Shown here: piece by piece, positions 35,370 to 43,403 of the stretch
Position numbering within the stretch: position 1 is the first letter of the stretch
Layout: every line of letters begins with the position of its first letter
DNA from: Levilactobacillus tongjiangensis
GTDB taxonomy: Bacteria; Bacillota; Bacilli; Lactobacillales; Lactobacillaceae
Assembly: GCF_003946345.1 (NCBI RefSeq)
Contig: NZ_RHNY01000013.1
Span: forward strand, 1-64,000
DNA: 64,000 nt
Reading direction: 5' to 3'
The notes under the pieces: model-generated
What the model was told of the DNA's origin: nothing
Seen by the model: only the letters and a program-made list of their open reading frames with translations
Database searches by the model: none
Position numbers and translations under genes: made by a program

Positions 35370-35543
35370 CTCCGGTGGTCAGGAATTCCGCCTGCTGTGG
35401 GGACGCTTCAGCCAAGGGGCGGGCTTCTCGCTCGATTTGAAGCCACGAAGAACCTGTGTCTCCAAAGTCGCCCGTGTTGTAAGCTGGCAAAAATCACCAG
35501 CAAACACCACCTTCACAGCTGGCTGCATCCCTGACCACCTCCG
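35370..35543 (+). repeat. R1 repeat, copy 5
   Basis: Outer arms GGTGGTCAGGAATTCCGCC and the region ending CTGACCACCTCCG. Constant strings GCTGTGGGGAC and TTTGAAGCC are present. Hairpin 3 is GTGTTGTAAGCTGG against CCAGCAAACAC. Confidence 0.85.
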
Positions 35544-35645
35544 TTTTTTGATTGTGGTTTGTCATGGTGAACGCTGAAAGATTTCTTGCGACACGTATGC
35601 AGCCTTATAGACAGCAGATTAGTTGGCAACAAAATACTTTGTAAG

Positions 35646-35799
35646 CCGAGAGGTCGCCAGATATGGGCTCAGGCGCGTCGTTCTGCTTAGTTAGTCGGTG
35701 TTTTTCCGACTGACTTAGCTGAAGACCAAGCTTGGAGACTCGGGGCTTTCGAGGCTTCAAGTTGTGTCCGCACCGTTCCAGCCCATATCTGGCGGCCGG
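35646..35799 (-). repeat. R1 repeat, copy 6 (inverted, diverged)
   Basis: Outer arms GCCAGATATGGGCT and AGCCCATATCTGGC are perfect. Hairpin 3 is CTTAGTTAGTCGG/CCGACTGACTTAG. The hairpin 1 constant loop is poorly kept, so this is a diverged or partly deleted copy. The flanks at 35545-35645 and 35800-35940 show no gene. Confidence 0.75.
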
Positions 35800-35958
35800 T
35801 AAGGCGGAAGGGACATACTAGGTTGCCTAGTATTGTTTCTATATCCGACTTTATGGGCTTTTAAAAGTTCTCAACCTTCAGTTGTTCTAGAAAACGGTCG
35901 CTCGCAAGGCCTTTTTAAAAAGTGTTATGATTAAAAACAAGAGGAGTGATTGATAAAC

Positions 35959-36564
35959 ATGGCAACTGCACGAGAAAATATGACGGCCGGTAAGCCCTAT
36001 GATCAATTCGATAAGGAACTGATCGACCGCCGAGTTCTGGCTCGTAAGACCCTGAGAGCAGCCAATCAGATTGACGACAACGGTGAACGGATGGCGGCGT
36101 ACAAGCGCTTAATGCCAGACGTGGGCGAAGGCTTCTTCGTTGAGGCTGAGTTTATGTTTGATTACGGCTGGAATATTCATATCGGTGACCATTTCTATGG
36201 GAATTATGATATGACGCTCTTGGATACCTGTCCGATTACGATTGGCTCGCACTGTTACTTTGGTCCCAACATCGGTCTGTACACGCCGGTGCACCCACTG
36301 AATGCGATGGCCCGCAAGGCCGACGTTGAGATGGGGGCGCCAATTACAATTGGTGATAATGCGTGGTTAGGTGGTCGGGTTACAATTCTGCCTGGTGTGA
36401 CGCTGGGCAACAACGTTGTGGTCGGTGCCGGTTCTGTGGTTACCAAGTCATTTGGCGATGATGTGGTAATTGCTGGTAACCCAGCTCGGGTCATTAAGCA
36501 AATTGATAATAGTGCGACTGGTGATGCTGCGGCTCGTGAACAATGGCCAGATTTACTGAAATAG
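35959..36564 (+). CDS. Maltose/galactoside O-acetyltransferase (Maa/LacA family)
   Basis: Transfers acetyl from acetyl-CoA to a sugar hydroxyl. 201 residues with the LacA/Maa N-terminal region (LIDRRVLARKTLRAANQ), left-handed beta-helix hexapeptide repeats (ITIGDNAWLGGRVTILPGVT) and the catalytic His in TPVHPLN. Start ATG 35959 with GAGGAG 12 bases upstream; a TTG at 35950 is too close. The substrate sugar is not known. Confidence 0.9.
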   Translation: MATARENMTAGKPYDQFDKELIDRRVLARKTLRAANQIDDNGERMAAYKRLMPDVGEGFFVEAEFMFDYGWNIHIGDHFYGNYDMTLLDTCPITIGSHCYFGPNIGLYTPVHPLNAMARKADVEMGAPITIGDNAWLGGRVTILPGVTLGNNVVVGAGSVVTKSFGDDVVIAGNPARVIKQIDNSATGDAAAREQWPDLLK

Positions 36565-36674
36565 GGGCCCTGTCTTGAAATTCTAATCAAATTCTTAGAT
36601 TCCAATGACTATAGGATGTGTAACCGCTTTATTTCCAGTAGAAATTTCTTATTCATCCGCAAGATTTTACTAAT

Positions 36675-36865
36675 TAATCCTTCTGCGTATAATAGACTTT
36701 GGATATCGCTTCAAAGAGATTTACGTAAGCAATTTGTATTTAACGTTTAAGCGCTGTGCAGGTGGCTCGTATGACGACCCTGAACTAGCGCTTTTTTCGT
36801 ACAATCTCACGAAGCAGCGTCCGCTGTAGGCTTGGCCTGCAGGAAACAAATGAGGAGGATTATTT
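36675..36865 (+). promoter_or_regulatory. Structured 5' leader of the BCCT transporter gene
   Basis: TATAAT at about 36687-36692 begins a leader of roughly 175 bases. It contains an early intrinsic-terminator-like hairpin: AAGCGCT and AGCGCTT arms with an inner CAGG/CCTG stem, ending in TTTTTT (36748-36800). A second hairpin GTAGGC/GCCTGC follows near 36826-36841. The layout fits transcription attenuation. I could not match it to a known riboswitch class. Confidence 0.5.
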
Positions 36866-38479
36866 ATTTTAGCGCGTAAAAATATTGATAAGTTAGTATT
36901 CGTACCAACCATCGTTTTATTTATTCTCGCGTCATTGCTATTTATTTTAGGCGGTGGGCAGTTACAAGCCGGCCTGAGTTCAATATTGAACTGGATTGAT
37001 ACTCGCATGTCATGGGCCTATATGATGGTGTACGTGGTCAACTTTTTATTTTTTATGTATTTGGCATTTGGTAAGTTTGGTAAGGTTAAATTGGGTGACC
37101 CCGAAGACAAGCCCCACTACAGTAACTTTCAGTGGGGAAGCATGGTCTTCGCTACGGCCATCGATGCCAGCATTTTAATGCTGTCCATCGTTGATCCCTT
37201 ACGGTACCTGCAACACCCAGCGTTTGGTTTGAAGCCATTCTCTAGTGATGCATACGGTGCCGCCCACATGTTGGGGCAATTCAACTGGGGTCCCATGGCC
37301 TGGATGATGTTTGCACCAGCCACGATTGCGATTGCTTACGTTCTGTACGTCAAGCATGGTAAGGTTCAGCGGGTTTCTGCTGCCATTACCAGTTTGCAGG
37401 GCGATAGTCGCGGTAAAGTGGTTGCACGGCACGTCATCGACTTCTTAGTGGTCTTTGGAATCATGGGGGGCATTGGCTCTTCAGTCGGAATGGAAATTCC
37501 CATCATTTCCAAAGTCCTGAGCCGGCTTACCGGTGTGCAAGACAATTTGATGCTAAAAATTGAGCTCTTTATTATTCTGTTTATCTTATTTGCTGTCACG
37601 GTGTTCCATGGTTTGAATGGTGGGATCAACCGGTTGAGTTCAGCTCATATTTGGACGGCACTGGGGTTATTAGCCATTATCTTAGTCATTGGACCAACGG
37701 TTTACATTTTAAATTCTGAAACGAACAGTTTGGGTTTGATGGCGCAAAAGTTTGTATCCATGTCGACCAACACGTTGCCCAACGGGGGTAGCAGTACCGC
37801 TCAGCAAGAAACGATTTTCTACTGGGGTTGGTGGTTGTCCTACATGCCCGTTATGGGACTGTTCATTGCCCGGATTTCTAAAGGCCGGACGATTCGTCAG
37901 GTTCTCGTGGGGATGTTGACTTATGGTGCTTTGGGTTGCATGAGTTTTTACGCCATCTTTGGTGGGTACTCTCTGTGGCTGCAACGTACCGGGGCCGTTA
38001 ACCTGGTCCATATCTTGAATACACAGGGTCAGGCCGCTGTGGTTGCCACAGTCATTGCCACCTTGCCATTTAAGATGATCATCTTGGCGCTCTACTGTAT
38101 CTCTTGTTTCATCTTCTTAGCCACGACCATCTCGTCGTCAGCGTTTATCGTTTCTTCATTCACCAGCCTGCACTTGGATGATGGAGAAGAACCTAGTCGC
38201 TGGAACCGGATGATCTGGGTCGTTGTCTTCATCATCTTCTCCTTCGGGATTGTGATGGTTGGGGGCTTCAAGACTGTTCAAACGGTCTCAACGATTGCCG
38301 GATTCCCACTGATGATTGTTTGTCTGTTGTTGCTGCATTCCATTTGGCACATGTTAACGGCCAAGAATGCCGTGGCACCAGTCGTGGTTCCACAACCAGT
38401 TGTGATTCGCCGGATTACGGTAGAATTGCCACGAGCGGTTCGTGGACCAATGATTTTATCACCAGACCACGCTAATTAA
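36866..38479 (+). CDS. BCCT family transporter (glycine betaine/carnitine/choline), probable AUU start
   Basis: Sodium- or proton-coupled uptake of betaine-type solutes for osmoprotection. About 537 residues and 12 membrane spans. Family strings include FMYLAFGKFGKVKLG near the N-terminus and FYWGWWLSYMPVMGLFIARISKGRTIRQ, whose WGWWLSYMP and GRTIRQ cover the signature region. No ATG, GTG or TTG lies in the right place: the first in-frame one, TTG at 36935, falls inside span 1. ATT at 36866 is seven bases after GAGGAGG and gives (M)LARKNIDKLVFVPTIVLF, a normal start. Substrate cannot be fixed from sequence alone. Confidence 0.85.
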   Translation: MLARKNIDKLVFVPTIVLFILASLLFILGGGQLQAGLSSILNWIDTRMSWAYMMVYVVNFLFFMYLAFGKFGKVKLGDPEDKPHYSNFQWGSMVFATAIDASILMLSIVDPLRYLQHPAFGLKPFSSDAYGAAHMLGQFNWGPMAWMMFAPATIAIAYVLYVKHGKVQRVSAAITSLQGDSRGKVVARHVIDFLVVFGIMGGIGSSVGMEIPIISKVLSRLTGVQDNLMLKIELFIILFILFAVTVFHGLNGGINRLSSAHIWTALGLLAIILVIGPTVYILNSETNSLGLMAQKFVSMSTNTLPNGGSSTAQQETIFYWGWWLSYMPVMGLFIARISKGRTIRQVLVGMLTYGALGCMSFYAIFGGYSLWLQRTGAVNLVHILNTQGQAAVVATVIATLPFKMIILALYCISCFIFLATTISSSAFIVSSFTSLHLDDGEEPSRWNRMIWVVVFIIFSFGIVMVGGFKTVQTVSTIAGFPLMIVCLLLLHSIWHMLTAKNAVAPVVVPQPVVIRRITVELPRAVRGPMILSPDHAN

Positions 38480-38491
38480 ACGAATTTAAAC

Positions 38492-38531
38492 GAACAGGTA
38501 GCCCTGAATTTAGCAGGTTACCTGTTTTTGT
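38492..38531 (+). terminator. Terminator of the BCCT gene
   Basis: AACAGGTAGCC and GGTTACCTGTT arms with a T5 run. The 390 bases after it (38532-38919) carry no gene; only a promoter for the next gene is expected there. Confidence 0.8.
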
Positions 38532-38919
38532 GTTATTCAGACAAAGTTGGTTGCGTGAGGTCGCCAATGTCTCTTTACAGGGCAGCACGATGGTTAGGTC
38601 TGAATGGTGAAACTAATCAGTCATTATTGGTATTATTGGTTTATATCTAGGAATGGCGTTTTAAGGGTGACTAATTAGATTCCGGGTAAATCATCGCGTT
38701 ACGGGTTAAACTACCAGAGACATTCAACAAGACGTGTTAAGCGGGAATTCTGCGGCCTTACTGTTGGGATGTTGAGAACCGTTTTCTGATATCTTCATAT
38801 GGATCTAGTGGTTTCAATTGGATGCGTATGGACACTTTTTCGATAATTAGCGTGCTACTCTTGAGAGTAGAGGTATGATACAATGAAGCCGAATCATCCA
38901 TTGGAGGGAAAATAACTTT

Positions 38920-39378
38920 ATGGCAGATGAAAGTAACAATCCGCTGTTTTTCCGGCGCATTTTAATTACAATCGACGAGGACGACCGTCCATCGACCAGC
39001 CGGGCTTTTCGGTTCGCAATGACTATGGCGCGCGATTATCAAGCACATTTAGGCATTGCATCTGTTTTGGAAAATGATGACATCAGCATCTATGAGTCCT
39101 TGATGCCAGCTAAATTGAACGAACGACGGAATCATCTTCGTCGAATCGTTAAAGAATATGCTGACAAGGCAACCGCATTTGGCGTTGAGCAGGTTCGGCC
39201 CATTGTGGCTGAAGGTGGCGACGTGGACGATGTGATTCTGCAAAAAATCGTACCAGACTTTCAACCAGACCTGATTGTTTGTGGGGCTGACGTGGACTTT
39301 GCTAGCCATGGTCATCCAGGGGCAATTGGACTGCGATTGACGAAAAAATCTGATGTCTCAGTTATCGTGATTCGCTAG
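38920..39378 (+). CDS. Universal stress protein (UspA family)
   Basis: 152 residues with the Usp alpha/beta fold: RRILITIDEDDRPSTSRAFR, YQAHLGIASVLEND and DLIVCGADVDFASHGHPG. The ATP-binding Gly-rich pattern G-2x-G-9x-G-S/T is only partly kept (HPGAIGLRLTKKSDVSV). GGAGGGAA lies upstream. Stress-linked; exact role unknown. Confidence 0.88.
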   Translation: MADESNNPLFFRRILITIDEDDRPSTSRAFRFAMTMARDYQAHLGIASVLENDDISIYESLMPAKLNERRNHLRRIVKEYADKATAFGVEQVRPIVAEGGDVDDVILQKIVPDFQPDLIVCGADVDFASHGHPGAIGLRLTKKSDVSVIVIR

Positions 39379-39471
39379 GCATCGGTAGTCGGTGGTGGCT
39401 GGAAAACTATCAGTATATGGCTAATAAGGCGAATGTTAAGATTAGTTTTTTGATTAGAGTACTTTAGCAAA

Positions 39472-39517
39472 AAAAGTCCATTGAACTTTCCAAGTGGAAG
39501 GCTCAATGGACTTTTAT
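39472..39517 (+). terminator. Terminator downstream of the usp gene
   Basis: AAAAGTCCATTGA and TCAATGGACTTTT arms; bidirectional T-runs. Confidence 0.8.
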
Positions 39518-39666
39518 TAGTTGTCGGGCAATCGATGATGTATCGACTCAATCAGTTTGGCGGTTAAGTTAGTTTATTCAATCAAAATATGCCTATCAGT
39601 TATTAATCCACACATAGTTTGGTGTATAATAAGCATACTCGAAACGTGTTCAAAGGGGGAGTTCTG

Positions 39667-40344
39667 ATGCAGAAACCAGCAGTTCAGGGATTCTTGTTTG
39701 ATTTACATGGGGTGATTGCCGATTCGTGGCAGTACCACTTAGCCTCTTGGCGACAAATTGCCCGAGAACTTAAAGTGTCATGGACGCCACAGCTTGCTGA
39801 GACGCTACCGGGCATGAGTCGGCGTGATTCGTTGCGGACCATTTTGAGTTCTGATAATCGTCAGTCCGAGTTCACGGCGCAACAATTCCAAGCGATTGCC
39901 ACCCATGAGAATGAGTTATATCGACAAATGATTACCAAAATGACGCCAGCCAACCGATTACCTGGTGTAACCAAGTTTTTAAAGGAGTTGGTGGCGGCTG
40001 GTTATCCAATGGCTCTGGCCTCAGCGTCGACCAACGCGCCAGCTGAAATTGTTCGGTTGGGGTTGACCGGATTCTTTTCCAAGATTGTTGCGGCAGATCA
40101 GCTCCAACACAGTAAGCCGGCGCCTGACGTATATTTGGCTGCGGCGAAACTAGTGGGATTGCCACCGAAAAATTGCGTGGCATTTGAAGACACGGTCACT
40201 GGGATGCAATCGGCCAAGGCCGCGGGATGTTACACGGTAGGAATTAATCAGCAAGAATTACCAGGCGCGGATGCCATGCTGGCAAATACGACGGAGCTTA
40301 GTCTTGCAACCGTGTTGCGGGCACTTGGCCAGCCAGTCGGGTGA
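39667..40344 (+). CDS. pgmB: Beta-phosphoglucomutase-like HAD protein with an altered catalytic motif
   Basis: HAD-superfamily protein of 225 residues from ATG 39667 (AAAGGGGG upstream). It matches beta-phosphoglucomutase: GFLFDLHGVIADSWQYHLAS, LPGMSRRDSLRTIL, LASASTNAPAEI, HSKPAPDVYLAAA and FEDTVTGMQSAKAAG. The family motif DxDGV is DLHGV here: the second Asp, the general acid/base, is His. If the read is right, mutase activity may be lost or changed. The 3' end overlaps the convergent gene by 47 bases. Confidence 0.82.
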   Translation: MQKPAVQGFLFDLHGVIADSWQYHLASWRQIARELKVSWTPQLAETLPGMSRRDSLRTILSSDNRQSEFTAQQFQAIATHENELYRQMITKMTPANRLPGVTKFLKELVAAGYPMALASASTNAPAEIVRLGLTGFFSKIVAADQLQHSKPAPDVYLAAAKLVGLPPKNCVAFEDTVTGMQSAKAAGCYTVGINQQELPGADAMLANTTELSLATVLRALGQPVG

Positions 40345-40696
40345 GCACGAAGTCTTTCAAAATAACGGCTTGGTTATGTTCTTCATCTTTAGCACCGTAT
40401 AAAAAGATAACGTCCTGAGTGGCTAACTGGTCAGCTACCAACTTTAAAAAGTCAGGTAGGGCAGCGTTAGCGGCGAGTTCGACGAGATACTTCTCCTTGA
40501 ACTCTGGGAACTTAGCGGGCTCGTGGTTGAACCACTTACGCAGTTCGGTCGTAGGGCCCATCTCCTTTTCCCAGGAGGCCAGTTGGGCGTTGACCTTAGA
40601 AATACCGCGTGGCCAGAGCCGATCGACCAGGACGCGATAACCGTCTAGGTCGGCTGGTTTTGTATAGATACGTTCGCATTTAATTGCCATTTTCAT
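40298..40696 (-). CDS. DUF488 family protein (YeaO-like)
   Basis: 132 residues: KCERIYTKPADLDGYRVLVD, DRLWPRGISK, LRKWFNHEPAKFPEF and FLYGAKDEEHNQAV are hallmark strings of DUF488/YeaO. The ATG at 40696 has GGAG five bases upstream. It overlaps the end of the convergent pgmB-like gene by 47 bases. Function unknown. Confidence 0.88.
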   Translation of the reverse strand: MKMAIKCERIYTKPADLDGYRVLVDRLWPRGISKVNAQLASWEKEMGPTTELRKWFNHEPAKFPEFKEKYLVELAANAALPDFLKLVADQLATQDVIFLYGAKDEEHNQAVILKDFVLTRLAGQVPATRLQD

Positions 40697-40770
40697 ACCA
40701 TCTCCATGTTTCCCAGTTTACCATCTCTGTTCTGAGAATTAAATCTTATCGAGTGACTAATATTACTGTG

Positions 40771-40883
40771 CTCCGGCAGCCCGGGCCGAAACCAGCCGTG
40801 GGGACCGGAGCAAGCCGAAGGGCGGTCTTGCTCCTCGAGTCAACGCCACTGTCACGGTTAGTTTCGTCCCAGGCTGCCTCCGA
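40771..40883 (+). repeat. R1 repeat, copy 7 (internally deleted)
   Basis: Outer arms near CTCCGGCAGCC and GGCTGCCTCCG, with intact hairpin 1 (GGAGCAAG, loop CCGAAGGGCGGT, CTTGCTCC). Hairpin 3 is missing; the element is about 113 bases. Confidence 0.82.
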
Positions 40884-41121
40884 CTTAGATTGTGGTCGTT
40901 ACACGGAATTAGCTGGTGGTGTCATAATAATACTGAGCAGCAATTCGGAGACGTAGGGGTTGGGTAATGTTTATGAAGTTAGACACAGTAGGTCTTAATT
41001 AATAGCGTACTCTGTTTACATTTGACCCAAGGGAAACGTATTATGGCCAACTTAATGTTGGTAACCGTATTGCTTTTCACGTTGGCAGAGGACGCCAGGT
41101 TGGATTTAGTTCAGGATTTTA

Positions 41122-41307
41122 GCCGGAGGTCGTCAGGGAGGGGCGGCTGTGTCGATGGTGTTAGGCCGGGCGGTTGGTTTTCCCCGGTCTTACAGCATGG
41201 GTCGAGCTTGGAGACCCGCGGTTTTGGCGGGGCTTCAAGTCGAGCCGAAAGACCGGTATTTGGGCTGAAGGCGACCCCACAGCGGCCCCTCCCTGGCGGC
41301 CGTAGGC
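41122..41307 (-). repeat. R1 repeat, copy 8 (inverted)
   Basis: Outer arms GTCAGGGAGGGGCGGCTGTG and CACAGCGGCCCCTCCCTGGC pair almost perfectly. Hairpin 3 is ATGGTGTTAGGCCGGG/CCCCGGTCTTACAGCAT. It lies 240 bases from copy 7 in opposite orientation. No gene is supported in 40697-41353. Confidence 0.87.
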
Positions 41308-41353
41308 GGACAATCTTGACGTATGTTAATAAGCAAAGGAAGCGAATGAGACC

Positions 41354-41983
41354 ATGACAAATGAGTTGGCTGAGTTTTATGCGGGCCGCTCTACCCCAGA
41401 GATTACGCAAGACCTGCTGGGACACGAGTTGATCTACGATACGCCGGCAGGCAGAATGAGCGGGTGGATCGTTGAAGCGGAAGCCTATTTGGGTGAACAG
41501 GATACCGCAGCACACGCTTTTAATGGCCGGTATACGGCCGCTAACGCTGCTTTGTATGACGCACCAGGAACCATCTACATTTATATTTTACGCGGCTACT
41601 ACATGTTGGACGTGGCCACTCAGGCAGCGGGCACACCGCAAGGAATCCTGATCCGGGGAATCGAACCCCATGAAGGGTTAGACCTCATGCAGCAGCACCG
41701 TGACAAGCCAGTTCCAGATATTAGTAACGGTCCAGGCAAACTGACAGCGGCTATCGGGTTACAATCCAAGGACCTGAACAGAACGCTACTTGGCACACAT
41801 AATTTAACAATTACAGCAGAAAAGACGCGTCAACCACGGGAAGTCGCGGCTACATCGCGGGTCGGGGTCAGTGCAGGTAGCTGGCAGGATCGACCATTGC
41901 GGTTTACGGTTGCAGGCAACCCCTTTGTTTCCGGCAGTCGTAAACGCGATTGGGACCGGGACGATCATGGTTGGCAGAACTAG
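41354..41983 (+). CDS. 3-methyladenine DNA glycosylase (AAG/MPG family)
   Basis: Removes a broad range of alkylated or deaminated purines. 209 residues: TPEITQDLLGHELIYDTPAG, IVEAEAYLGEQDTAAHAFNG (catalytic Glu in VEAEAYLG), PGTIYIYILRGYYMLDVATQ and NGPGKLTAAIGL are family hallmarks. ATG start with AAAGGAAG upstream. This is the third alkyl-purine glycosylase-type gene in the window. Confidence 0.93.
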   Translation: MTNELAEFYAGRSTPEITQDLLGHELIYDTPAGRMSGWIVEAEAYLGEQDTAAHAFNGRYTAANAALYDAPGTIYIYILRGYYMLDVATQAAGTPQGILIRGIEPHEGLDLMQQHRDKPVPDISNGPGKLTAAIGLQSKDLNRTLLGTHNLTITAEKTRQPREVAATSRVGVSAGSWQDRPLRFTVAGNPFVSGSRKRDWDRDDHGWQN

Positions 41984-42044
41984 GCGTTGATGAGGTGGCT
42001 TTGGTATAATAGCCCCATAACGTTTTAAGGGATGGCATAAGTTT

Positions 42045-42899
42045 ATGAATATAGATATTTTTATTGAAACACGGAAGCGACTGCACTTGTCGCAAGACCA
42101 GTTGGCTAACGGTATTTGTACACAAGCAACTCTTAGTAAATTTGAACGTAACGGCAAGGTTCCTTCTTTAAAAATCCTTCTGCAACTGTGCGATCGGCTA
42201 GAATTAACGTTAAATGATCTTTTTCCGTTGAACCACGATGAAGATTCCGTTCGTTCACAAGCGTTGGAACAAGCAGAATTTCAACTATTGATTGGTGAAT
42301 ATAAGGAAGCCGCGGCTAGTTTGAAAAAGTTAGGCAATCCAGAGACGGGCACGTTGACTTTTCAAATGCGATTTTACTTCATCCGGGGGTATATCACGGC
42401 GTTGACTGGTGGTCCAATTGCCGACTCCCTCTACGACTTTTCACAAATTTTGAACCGGTTCGATGAGGGCCATCACTCCATGTACTCCATGTTGGCTTAC
42501 ACCGGGATGGGGATTGCTTATAGTAATGAGGATGACGATGAACGAGCTGGCTTTTATTTCAATAAGGTTGCCGGAGAGATTCGGAATCTGAGTTTTAAGA
42601 ATCGCCACAGCATTTGGCGCGCTTTGAACATTATTTTTTACACGGGTCAATTTTATGGTCGCAATGGTGAATTGAAGAATAGTAACGACCTGTTGACCTA
42701 TGGGGTCGAGGTCTGTGCGCGCTTTCATGTAACCTACTACTTGGCACGTATCTTGTATCAGCGCGCTTTGAACCAGCAAAGACTGCAAGGAGATTCCCAT
42801 CAAATTAAGCAGGACCTCCAAGATGCTGCCGCGTTTGCCCGCTTGAACAGCAATACGAAGCTATTACAGATGATTGAAGAGTTCCCGCTGAACGATTAG
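42045..42899 (+). CDS. Rgg/PlcR-like transcriptional regulator (HTH-XRE plus TPR)
   Basis: 284 residues. N-terminal XRE helix-turn-helix (RLHLSQDQLANGICTQATLS, KFERNGKVPSLKILL) and a helical repeat domain from about residue 75, as in Rgg/MutR/PlcR regulators, which often bind peptide pheromones. TATAAT is found about 40 bases upstream. No pheromone gene was found next to it; the target is unknown. Confidence 0.82.
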   Translation: MNIDIFIETRKRLHLSQDQLANGICTQATLSKFERNGKVPSLKILLQLCDRLELTLNDLFPLNHDEDSVRSQALEQAEFQLLIGEYKEAAASLKKLGNPETGTLTFQMRFYFIRGYITALTGGPIADSLYDFSQILNRFDEGHHSMYSMLAYTGMGIAYSNEDDDERAGFYFNKVAGEIRNLSFKNRHSIWRALNIIFYTGQFYGRNGELKNSNDLLTYGVEVCARFHVTYYLARILYQRALNQQRLQGDSHQIKQDLQDAAAFARLNSNTKLLQMIEEFPLND

Positions 42900-43350
42900 A
42901 CGGTTAGGCTTAGACAGCTAAAGGTGAAAGCACTGACACTCACTGTGCCTGATATAACAAGGATTGACTGTTAAGATTTAGTCAGACATAGTGGGAAATT
43001 GTCGCCTTACCGTTCGCCAAATTTGGACCGGAACGCGGTGGGGAGGACGGGACAAGCCTAAAGGCGGTCTTGTCCCTCGCTTGAAGCCGCAAAGCACGTC
43101 TTCAAGTCGCCATTTTCAAGAAATTCACTTGAAAATCTCACGGCTGAGTCCAAATTTGACTCACTCTCAGCTACCTAAGAGAGTGCCAATATTATTGCGT
43201 GTCATTCAGGCATGTAAGCTAGCTTAGTTTCCAAGAACCTGTTTAACGGGAATTTCTGACAGCTGCAGGCGGCTGATTGAGACTAAAGTCTATAACGCCT
43301 ATCGATTCTTGGCTTGAAAACGTTCTTTGAACTTTCTAACTTTTAGTTAG
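42900..43350 (-). repeat. R3 repeat, copy a (interrupted by R1 copy 9)
   Basis: Read on the minus strand, its pieces match 47165-47560 in the same order: GTTATAGACTTTAGTCTCA, CTGTCAGAAATTCCC, GTTAAACAGGTTCTTGG, ATGTCTGACTAAA and CAATCCTTG. Between 42990 and about 43211 it carries an extra 220 bases including R1 copy 9 that is absent from copy b. No gene is found in the stretch. Confidence 0.75.
43012..43162 (+). repeat. R1 repeat, copy 9
   Basis: Outer arms CCAAATTTGGACC and GAGTCCAAATTTG. Hairpin 1 GGGACAAG/CTTGTCCC with loop CCTAAAGGCGGT; hairpin 2 TTGAAG/CTTCAA; hairpin 3 ATTTTCAAG/CTTGAAAAT perfect. It sits inside R3 copy a. Confidence 0.85.
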
Positions 43351-43355
43351 ACAGC

Positions 43356-43392
43356 AAAAAGGTATCGAGACGGTTGTCTCGATACCTTTTGT
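43356..43392 (-). terminator. Terminator of the menG gene
   Basis: AAAAGGTATCGAGAC and GTCTCGATACCTTTT arms with a T-run on the minus strand. Confidence 0.85.
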
Positions 43393-43403
43393 TTATCTTA
43401 GAT

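Noticed and set aside
38532-38919. Possible Lacto-usp type RNA upstream of the usp gene
   Set aside because: The position would fit, but I could not find a convincing conserved structure by eye, so it is not called; a covariance search would decide it.
41022-41357. Open frame of 111 codons on the plus strand beginning MTQGKRIMANLMLV
   Set aside because: Most of it is R1 copy 8 read through; the composition (Arg, Gly rich) follows the repeat, and there is no ribosome site.
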